Below are positions 6,538 to 11,233 of a stretch of DNA of 11,233 nucleotides, in pieces. Position 1 is the first letter of the stretch, and each line of letters starts with the position of its first letter. Below the pieces are notes generated by a model. The model had not been told where the DNA came from. It worked only from the letters and a program-made list of their open reading frames with translations, and did no database searches. The DNA comes from Flavobacteriales bacterium (lineage in GTDB: Bacteria > Bacteroidota > Bacteroidia > Flavobacteriales > UA16). The position numbers were made by a program, and so were the translations under genes. The stretch covers positions 1-11,233 of the forward strand of contig JAURKF010000229.1 in assembly GCA_030831885.1 (NCBI GenBank). The letters run 5' to 3'.

Positions 6538-7289
6538 GAATGCTGGTCGGGAATCGATTCTGATGCTATTTGTTCAGATGTTTTGCCAAAGCGGCGTTCT
6601 CGAGATTGGAAATCAATTAGCGCGGCATAAAAGTCTTCTTCGCGGAAGTCGGGCCAAAGAGTAGGAGTAAAATAGAGTTCGGCATATGCGATTTGCCAGA
6701 GTAAAAAATTACTGATACGTTCTTCTCCGCTTGTGCGTATTAGCAATTCGGGATCTGGAAAGGCTGCAGTAGAAAGTTTGGAGGCAAATAATTCATCCGT
6801 GATTTTATCTGCTTCAACTCCTTCGGCAACAATTTTCCTTACTGCATGAGTGATTTCCCAACGTGCACTATAGTTGAGAGCTAATATCAAATTGACCCTT
6901 TTATGCTGTGCAGTATGTTGAATTGCATGTTGCAGTTGATTGTTGCAGTCGAATGGAAGTTTTTCCAAATCACCGATAGCATGCAGACGCACCTGATTTT
7001 CATCTAGCTCGGGCAATTCGCCAATAATTGTTTGAACCAAAAGACTCATTAAAGCATCAACCTCTTCTTTGGGGCGATTCCAATTTTCGGTGGAAAAAGC
7101 ATAAAGCGTAAGAAATTCGACACCGCTCCGTGTAGCTGCCTTGAGCGCTGCACGCACGGATTCAACACCATGCGAATGACCAAAGATTCTCTCTTTACCT
7201 TGGTTTTTAGCCCATCGGCCGTTGCCATCCATGATGATGGCAACATGGCGCGGAGCGCGTGATGTATCGATTTGGTCAAGTAAGCTCAT
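6534..7289 (-). CDS. uppS: Undecaprenyl diphosphate synthase (cis-prenyltransferase)
   Basis: This enzyme condenses farnesyl diphosphate with eight isopentenyl diphosphates to make C55 undecaprenyl diphosphate, the lipid carrier for peptidoglycan and surface polysaccharides. The 251-residue product has HVAIIMDGNGRWA (residues 15-27, with Mg-binding and catalytic Asp21), FGHSHG (36-41), LYAFSTENWNRP (62-73) and the diphosphate-binding region IRTSGEERISNFLLWQIAYAELYF (184-207). Arg185, Arg191 and Ser193 in that region match E. coli Arg194, Arg200 and Ser202. The length is normal for the family. The ATG at 7289 has AAGGA four bases upstream. It is the first gene after a promoter-like sequence at 7324-7355 and its stop overlaps the bamA start, so lipid-carrier synthesis and outer-membrane assembly are probably co-expressed. 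Confidence 0.97.
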   Translation of the reverse strand: MSLLDQIDTSRAPRHVAIIMDGNGRWAKNQGKERIFGHSHGVESVRAALKAATRSGVEFLTLYAFSTENWNRPKEEVDALMSLLVQTIIGELPELDENQVRLHAIGDLEKLPFDCNNQLQHAIQHTAQHKRVNLILALNYSARWEITHAVRKIVAEGVEADKITDELFASKLSTAAFPDPELLIRTSGEERISNFLLWQIAYAELYFTPTLWPDFREEDFYAALIDFQSRERRFGKTSEQIASESIPDQHS

Positions 7290-7323
7290 GAAATCCTTCT
7301 CGGAACAACCATTCCTGAGGGGG

Positions 7324-7355
7324 CAAATTTAGTGGTTTGGTAGCCCTATTCCGAA
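7324..7355 (-). promoter_or_regulatory. Probable promoter for uppS-bamA-skp-skp
   Basis: TAAATTTG (rc of 7324-7331) is an exact TAnnTTTG -7 element. Twenty nt upstream lies TTCG (rc of 7352-7355), three of four bases of the TTTG -33 element. Transcription would start near 7317, giving a leader of about 28 nt to the uppS ATG. It is in the 98-bp gap after the porG-like gene, the largest gap within the minus-strand block. Confidence 0.55.
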
Positions 7356-7387
7356 TGCCAAAAAAGGTTGTGAGACGAAAATATGGA

Positions 7388-8263
7388 CTATTCGTGTTCC
7401 CAGCAGGTCGTTGCCTTCTTGTCGAAGCGAATGTTCAGGGAAACCATAGAAAAGAAATAAAAATCTTTTCTCCCGGGATCACCGCGTTGCAGGCCTCCGT
7501 TGTTGCCTCCAGTGGCATTGGGTATTTCCGGTTGCAAACTGCGATCGGACAAAGCTGCAGCTAACTCGCCATTGAGGTCGGCAAGCATACCCGGGTCAAC
7601 GTATTTTCCTGAAATATCGTCAAGATAGTCTGTCCAGGTTTTTCGAACTCCCCACTCTATGCTGAGGCCGAAGATCGCAAAAAGGTTAGTTTTGATTCCC
7701 GCTCCGAATGGAACAGAGAATATATCGGTTTTATACTTATCGCCCCCCAAATCTGATCCCTGACCTTCTGTGCCGAGCGGCTGCAGCTCATACCAGTTGC
7801 CTCTGTATTGCGCCATAGGACGCATTCTCAAAAAGGCGAGACCGGCGAACAAATAAGGTGATACAGGAAATTTCGGATTACCTAGTTGATAGTTGAAGAA
7901 GTTTAATTCTCCCTGCACACTTCCCTCGATTATTTGATTTCGAAAGCTCAAATTGCGGTTGCGAATCCATGGGTCTTCGCTATAAGAGTCCCATGCCTCT
8001 ATTACGTGATAAAGAACACTTGATTTTAGTGTCCAGCGACGATTGTAATTATTGCGAAAGGAAAGTCCACCCCCACCTTTTAATTTGGTTCCAAAATGCT
8101 TGTATGGATTGATTTCACCGAGGTAGTAGCTCGTTCCGAAGAGTAGGCCAATATCCTTGCTTCGTTCAAATTTGTTTTGCTGAGCGAATAGTAAGGTTGA
8201 GATGCTCACTAACACAACTGTAAATAAAGACTTCACGGGTATGTCAACGAAACGGAAATTCAT
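7388..8263 (-). CDS. porG: PorG-like outer-membrane barrel (DUF6089 family), type IX secretion component
   Basis: The 291-residue product has a signal peptide (about 1-27, cut near LLFAQ). It then shows alternating beta strands typical of a small outer-membrane barrel: IGLLFGTSYYLGEINPYKHF (38-57), SPYLFAGLAFLRMRP (135-149), FSVPFGAGIKTNLFAIFGLSIEWGVRKTWTD (in 182-212) and a final FYFFSMVSLNIRF (268-280). The YLDDISGKYVD motif (213-223) and position directly before uppS-bamA-skp-skp match the DUF6089 family. Its Porphyromonas gingivalis member PorG (PG0189, next to Omp85) associates with the PorK/PorN ring of the type IX secretion system. The assignment to the family is firm; that this protein serves type IX secretion is inferred from that relative. 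A Gly/Asn-rich loop (245-264) precedes the last strand. It starts 36 bp after nadK. Confidence 0.8.
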   Translation of the reverse strand: MNFRFVDIPVKSLFTVVLVSISTLLFAQQNKFERSKDIGLLFGTSYYLGEINPYKHFGTKLKGGGGLSFRNNYNRRWTLKSSVLYHVIEAWDSYSEDPWIRNRNLSFRNQIIEGSVQGELNFFNYQLGNPKFPVSPYLFAGLAFLRMRPMAQYRGNWYELQPLGTEGQGSDLGGDKYKTDIFSVPFGAGIKTNLFAIFGLSIEWGVRKTWTDYLDDISGKYVDPGMLADLNGELAAALSDRSLQPEIPNATGGNNGGLQRGDPGRKDFYFFSMVSLNIRFDKKATTCWEHE

Positions 8264-8299
8264 CTATTGCCTAATACGTGCTGATGTGTGAAAAGGTTT

Positions 8300-9184
8300 T
8301 TAATTTCTTTTGCTTCGCGCATCGAGACCCCATCCCATTTTTTGCCGAATTGTGTTGAAGAATCCGAAACCAGGCAAACTTACAAGGTGGAATTCGAAAC
8401 TGGCGCGTGTCAAATCGATAATCGTTTCATTGTCTATTAAAAATGTGCGGCTATCCAAGGTCAATGCAAAATTGGGTTCTCTACCCTCCGCCCGCAGCGA
8501 AACTTTGCCTGTATTGGGCAATACAAATGGTCTGACGTTGAGATTGTGCGGCGCAATAGGTGTTAGAATAACATTATTGCTGTCGGGCATTACGATGGGG
8601 CCACCGCAACTAAGTGAGTATGCTGTTGAACCTGTTGGGGTGGAGACGATAAGGCCATCTGCCCAATAGGTGCTCATAAATTGATCATTGACATAGGCAT
8701 GAACTGCAATCATGCTGCTTCGCTGCTTGTTGGTTATTGTCACATCATTGAGGGCAAATGGAAAATCTCCAAAATCTTGCTGAGCGCTTTTTATTTCAAT
8801 AAGCGATCTTCGATCGAGTGAGTATTGCTGATTGACTAATGCTTCAATTGCCAATTCAACGTCGTTTCCTGAAACCGGGGATAAAAAGCCCAAGCGTCCT
8901 GTATTGATGCCAAGCACGGGAATGCGAGTGTCGCGAATGATGGCTGCCGTTTCAAGCAAAGTACCATCACCCCCTACACTCAATAAATAAGACACTCCCT
9001 GTAAATCTGACGTAGTGCGAAAAATTTCGATGGTGCTGGGCAGAGTTACTTTTTGAGCAAGAAAAAGATAGAATTTTTCATGGATAACTATACCAATACC
9101 CCTGCGCACCATGGCATCCAGCAGTTTTTCAATGCTGTCGGTGAATTCGTCACCGAAGCGTTTTCCGTATAGGGCTATTTTCAC
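8300..9184 (-). CDS. nadK: NAD kinase
   Basis: This enzyme phosphorylates NAD to NADP using ATP or polyphosphate and is the only known route to NADP. The 294-residue product has the family motifs: GGDGT (residues 71-75, catalytic Asp73), INTGRLGFLS (93-102), LNDVTI (145-150) and the ADGLIVSTPTGSTAYSLSCGGP block (175-196). The N-terminal Rossmann-like part runs to ~115 and the beta-rich C-terminal domain follows. The start is GTG at 9184: MKIALYGKRF aligns with the family's beginning and no ATG lies close upstream in frame. No clear Shine-Dalgarno is visible. It sits between the CBS-domain gene (91-bp gap) and the porG-like gene (36-bp gap), and is probably transcribed with both. Confidence 0.96.
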   Translation of the reverse strand: MKIALYGKRFGDEFTDSIEKLLDAMVRRGIGIVIHEKFYLFLAQKVTLPSTIEIFRTTSDLQGVSYLLSVGGDGTLLETAAIIRDTRIPVLGINTGRLGFLSPVSGNDVELAIEALVNQQYSLDRRSLIEIKSAQQDFGDFPFALNDVTITNKQRSSMIAVHAYVNDQFMSTYWADGLIVSTPTGSTAYSLSCGGPIVMPDSNNVILTPIAPHNLNVRPFVLPNTGKVSLRAEGREPNFALTLDSRTFLIDNETIIDLTRASFEFHLVSLPGFGFFNTIRQKMGWGLDARSKRN

Positions 9185-9275
9185 GAGTAATTCGAATTGA
9201 AGGATACAAAGAAACGAAGAAGGCGGGCCGAACGGAAGTGTCCCATATTCATTCTAGGCCAATGCTGTGTTTCTC

Positions 9276-9932
9276 CTATATGTTGAGGATTCGCATCAGT
9301 TCTTCGTAGCGTTTGCGAAGATCTTCTGTGTACACAGATTCCTGAAAATTTGCCTTCACATGATAGCCGAATCGTTCGAAACTGCTGATGATAGCATTTA
9401 AGTCAGGTTGGTTGATTTTAATGTTTATTTCGATTTTTCCATCTTCTCCGGGACTCACCGACGTGCTTAAAATTTTGGCATTATTCTCTTCAATAATCCG
9501 CGAAATCTGTTGCATGCTGTAGTCCTTATCCCAAAGCTCCAACACTAGGATGCCTCCCCGCTGATCAGCACCCAACATAGGAGTTAGTTGCTCTACCAAG
9601 TCTTCGAGACGTATAGACCCCAGATAATTGTTTTCCTCGTCAACCACCGGGATTACGCTTAAACGATGTTCGCTGGTGATTTTGAGAACCTCCAGCACGT
9701 GTGCACCTGGCAGCACGTGAGCATGAATGAGCGGCAGCCCGGAGGAATCGCCCTGCAAACTCTCCAAATCCATTAATGCATCTTCCGAAATAAGGCCCAA
9801 CAGCATGCCGTTTTCAATAATGGGTAGATGAGATATGCGCAGATGATCCATCATGTCGAGCGCCTTCATTGGCTCGTCCTGCGCACTGAGCGAAGGGATG
9901 CGGGATGTTATGAGTTTGCGCGAATTAATCAC
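9276..9932 (-). CDS. CBS-domain pair protein with ACT-like C-terminal domain
   Basis: The 218-residue soluble product has two CBS motifs, at about 5-55 and 70-118. In the CBS family such pairs form a Bateman module that often binds adenine nucleotides. A ~70-residue alpha/beta segment follows (about 127-195: ILVLELWDKDYSMQQISRII, then IEINIKIN), with the look of an ACT ligand-binding domain. There is no enzyme, transporter or DNA-binding domain, so it may be a ligand-sensing partner of another protein. It starts at GTG 9932: a TAA closes the frame just upstream, and GAGGT lies 8 nt before the GTG. It is first in the block leading to nadK, and a link with nucleotide or NAD(P) status is plausible but inferred only from position. 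Confidence 0.85.
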   Translation of the reverse strand: MINSRKLITSRIPSLSAQDEPMKALDMMDHLRISHLPIIENGMLLGLISEDALMDLESLQGDSSGLPLIHAHVLPGAHVLEVLKITSEHRLSVIPVVDEENNYLGSIRLEDLVEQLTPMLGADQRGGILVLELWDKDYSMQQISRIIEENNAKILSTSVSPGEDGKIEINIKINQPDLNAIISSFERFGYHVKANFQESVYTEDLRKRYEELMRILNI

Positions 9933-9940
9933 TGGTGATT

Positions 9941-9945
9941 ACCTC
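9941..9945 (-). promoter_or_regulatory. Shine-Dalgarno deciding the GTG start of the CBS-domain gene
   Basis: GAGGT on the minus strand, 8 nt before GTG 9932, supports the non-ATG start. It is the right half of a perfect ACCTC-CT-GAGGT inverted repeat (9941-9952). The 2-nt loop is too short for a stable hairpin. Confidence 0.6.
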
Positions 9946-9966
9946 AGGAGGTCTATACTTCAAGTA

Positions 9967-9999
9967 CAAAAGTATTGCGGCAAAGGGTCTTATTTGAAA
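9967..9999 (-). promoter_or_regulatory. Possible promoter for the CBS-domain gene and nadK
   Basis: TACTTTTG (rc of 9967-9974) fits the TAnnTTTG -7 element exactly. A TTTC (rc of 9996-9999) lies 21 nt upstream as a partial -33 element. The expected transcription start near 9960 gives a leader of about 28 nt, the same as predicted for uppS. Confidence 0.45.
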
Positions 10000-10029
10000 A
10001 TATTCTCAAGTATTTGGCGATTTAACTTA

Positions 10030-10050
10030 TTCACATGTCGGATATGTGAA
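10030..10050 (+). promoter_or_regulatory. Inverted repeat, candidate operator between the CBS gene and pdxJ
   Basis: TTCACAT (10030-10036) and ATGTGAA (10044-10050) are perfect inverted 7-mers separated by 7 nt. The symmetry and position in a divergent promoter region suit binding of a dimeric regulator. As RNA it could form a stem of up to 9 bp, including one G-U pair, with a 3-nt loop. No regulator can be named. Confidence 0.35.
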
Positions 10051-10053
10051 AGA

Positions 10054-10062
10054 TAGGATTTG
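10054..10062 (+). promoter_or_regulatory. Weak -7-like element before pdxJ
   Basis: TAGGATTTG resembles TAnnTTTG with one extra spacer base. It begins 3 bp after the inverted repeat, which would then fill the space between the -33 and -7 positions. No good -33 element is seen. The pdxJ start is 65 nt downstream. Confidence 0.2.
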
Positions 10063-10127
10063 CCATTAAAAATGGACGTGGAAGTGTTGCAGCCCGAATA
10101 GTCTTTTCTTTGCTCGGATTTTTTCCA

Positions 10128-10847
10128 ATGACCAAACTAAGCGTAAACATCAACAAAATTGCAACCTTGCGCAACGCACGTGGCGGCTCTGTGCCTGACG
10201 TTATAGAAGCGGCACGGCGTATCGAGAGTTACGGTGCAGATGGAATTACGGTGCACCCAAGACCCGACGAGCGTCATATTAGGCGAAGCGATGTGTATCA
10301 ACTGAAAGAGGTTGTTCAGACGGAATTCAATATTGAGGGCTATCCGTCAGACGATTTTATGTCTATGGTTTTGGAAGTTAAGCCTCATCAAGTAACCCTT
10401 GTGCCCGATCCGCCCGATGCCATCACATCCAACACAGGCTGGGATGTTATCACGCATCAATCATTTCTCGCCGATGTAACGGCACGATTCCATGCAGCAG
10501 GAATTCGCGTAAGTATTTTTCTGAATGCAGATCCCCGGCTGGTTGAAGCAGCAGCCAAAACAGGCACGAATCGAATAGAGCTTTATACCGAATCTTACGC
10601 CGTAGGATATTCCAGCGACAAGGTTCTTGCTGTTCAGCCGTTTGTGGATACTGCAACAATGGCTCATGCAGCCGGGTTGGGCGTCAATGCTGGACACGAC
10701 TTATCATTTGCCAATCTTCGCTATTTCGCGGCCCGTGTTCCAAATCTATTGGAGGTATCCATTGGACATGCGCTCATTAGTGATGCGCTTTATTGGGGGC
10801 TTGAGAATACTGTTCGCCTCTATAAACGGGAAATTGAAGGCGTATGA
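10128..10847 (+). CDS. pdxJ: Pyridoxine 5'-phosphate synthase
   Basis: PdxJ condenses 3-amino-2-oxopropyl phosphate with 1-deoxyxylulose 5-phosphate to form pyridoxine 5'-phosphate, the last ring-forming step of the DXP-dependent vitamin B6 route. The 239-residue TIM-barrel product shows [16 protein letters not shown] (5-20), [13 protein letters not shown] (39-51, with His43 and His50), Glu70 in [17 protein letters not shown] (150-158), VNAGHDL (186-192, with His190) and IGHALI (212-217). The active-site histidines and glutamates known from E. coli PdxJ are kept. The frame also opens at a TTG at 10110, but [10 protein letters not shown] at 10128 matches the normal family start. The stop overlaps the next gene's ATG (ATGA), so the two are probably translated together. 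It is divergent from the CBS gene. Confidence 0.96.
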   Translation: MTKLSVNINKIATLRNARGGSVPDVIEAARRIESYGADGITVHPRPDERHIRRSDVYQLKEVVQTEFNIEGYPSDDFMSMVLEVKPHQVTLVPDPPDAITSNTGWDVITHQSFLADVTARFHAAGIRVSIFLNADPRLVEAAAKTGTNRIELYTESYAVGYSSDKVLAVQPFVDTATMAHAAGLGVNAGHDLSFANLRYFAARVPNLLEVSIGHALISDALYWGLENTVRLYKREIEGV

Positions 10848-11233
10848 AACTGTTTCACCGCATCCTAGGCGATGGACCTCCGTTAATCATTTTGCACGGA
10901 TTGTTTGGCAGTGCCGACAATTGGCAAACTCATGCTCGAAGTTTTGCCAATACGCATACCGTATATCTGGTGGACCAGCGCAATCACGGCCACTCTCCAC
11001 ACGCTCCTGAAATGGATTATGACCATATGGCCAACGATCTGTTCGAGTTGATTGCCGACCTAGGACTTCGCGACATCAGGCTCATCGGTCATTCCATGGG
11101 AGGTAAAACCATCTTGCGCTTTGCTCAGCAGTATGGTTTTCTAATCGATAAAATGATCGTTGCAGATATGGGTTTGAAAGGATATCCGCCACATCATGAT
11201 GAGGTTTTCAAAGGTCTTTTCGCAGTTGATGTG
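10844..11233 (+). CDS. Alpha/beta-fold hydrolase, YbfF-esterase-like (3' partial)
   Basis: Translation from the ATG at 10844 gives 130 residues and remains open at the window edge. The start [27 protein letters not shown] carries the HGLFGS oxyanion-hole motif (18-23). [11 protein letters not shown] follows (43-53), then the nucleophile elbow GHSMGG with Ser84 (82-87). This is the pattern of the YbfF/abhydrolase_1 esterases, which cut short acyl esters or thioesters; the substrate here is unknown. The catalytic Asp and His should lie in the missing part. The ATG overlaps the pdxJ stop by 4 bp and GAAGG sits 3 nt upstream inside pdxJ, so coupling is likely. No functional link with vitamin B6 is evident. 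Confidence 0.9.
   Translation, partial: MKLFHRILGDGPPLIILHGLFGSADNWQTHARSFANTHTVYLVDQRNHGHSPHAPEMDYDHMANDLFELIADLGLRDIRLIGHSMGGKTILRFAQQYGFLIDKMIVADMGLKGYPPHHDEVFKGLFAVDV

Noticed and set aside
7356..7387. Terminator after the porG-like gene (T-run on the minus strand)
   Set aside because: There is no GC-rich stem in front of the T-run, so it is not a convincing intrinsic terminator.
8310..8669. 119-codon open frame antisense to nadK
   Set aside because: It is a shadow of the conserved C-terminal half of nadK, with no start signal or known motif.
10030..10050. CRP-type binding site
   Set aside because: The half-sites are in the opposite order (TCACA then TGTGA) and the spacing is wrong for TGTGA-N6-TCACA.
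10063..10075. Short inverted repeat CCATT-AAA-AATGG before pdxJ
   Set aside because: A 5-bp AT-rich stem is too weak and likely by chance.
10110..10127. TTG start six codons upstream for pdxJ
   Set aside because: [10 protein letters not shown] at the ATG 10128 matches the usual PdxJ start, and the added residues are not family-like.
10627..11010. 127-codon open frame in another frame across the pdxJ/hydrolase junction
   Set aside because: Both pdxJ and the hydrolase are well supported in their own frames over the same bases.

Overview
The window looks like a chromosomal housekeeping segment from a member of the phylum Bacteroidota. Three things point there. The first is the gene order: a CBS-domain gene, nadK, a DUF6089/PorG-type barrel gene, uppS, bamA and two skp/ompH genes, divergent from pdxJ. 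The second is the form of LspA, which has a long insertion between its catalytic motifs. The third is the set of promoter-like TAnnTTTG elements in front of several genes, matching the -7 element used by the Bacteroidota primary sigma factor. The PorG-type protein belongs to the type IX secretion system, which occurs only in this phylum. I cannot name a genus.

Layout. Positions 1-962 (+) hold the 3' part of a TraR/DksA-family gene with a very long Lys/Ala/Pro/Val-rich N-terminal extension. It is followed by a strong intrinsic terminator and then lspA (1030-1713, +), which starts at TTG. lspA converges on murI (1693-2496, -) and overlaps it by 21 bp. A second strong hairpin terminator (about 2503-2532) ends a long minus-strand block. 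In transcription order that block is: CBS-domain gene (9932 to 9276), nadK (9184 to 8300), porG-like (8263 to 7388), uppS (7289 to 6534), bamA (6537 to 3850, ATGA overlap with uppS), first skp (3807 to 3148) and second skp (3085 to 2552). Divergent from the CBS gene lies pdxJ (10128-10847, +). It is coupled by an ATGA overlap to an alpha/beta-hydrolase gene that runs off the right edge.

How the genes work together. The minus-strand block is a cell-envelope assembly cluster. BamA folds outer-membrane proteins, the Skp-like chaperones carry them across the periplasm, and UppS makes the C55 lipid carrier for peptidoglycan and surface polysaccharides. The PorG-type barrel links the cluster to type IX secretion. 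LspA (lipoprotein signal peptidase) and MurI (D-glutamate for peptidoglycan), arriving from the other side, are also envelope genes. NadK and PdxJ supply NADP and pyridoxal phosphate.

No RNA gene, mobile element, CRISPR array or foreign-looking island was seen. The longest stretch without a gene is the 195 bp between the CBS gene and pdxJ, which holds promoter-like elements and one inverted repeat. I found no clear candidate for a wholly new system. The points most worth a second look are the histone-like tail on the DksA-family protein with its degenerate zinc finger, two terminators placed directly in front of start codons (lspA and murI), and the inverted repeat in the divergent promoter region.
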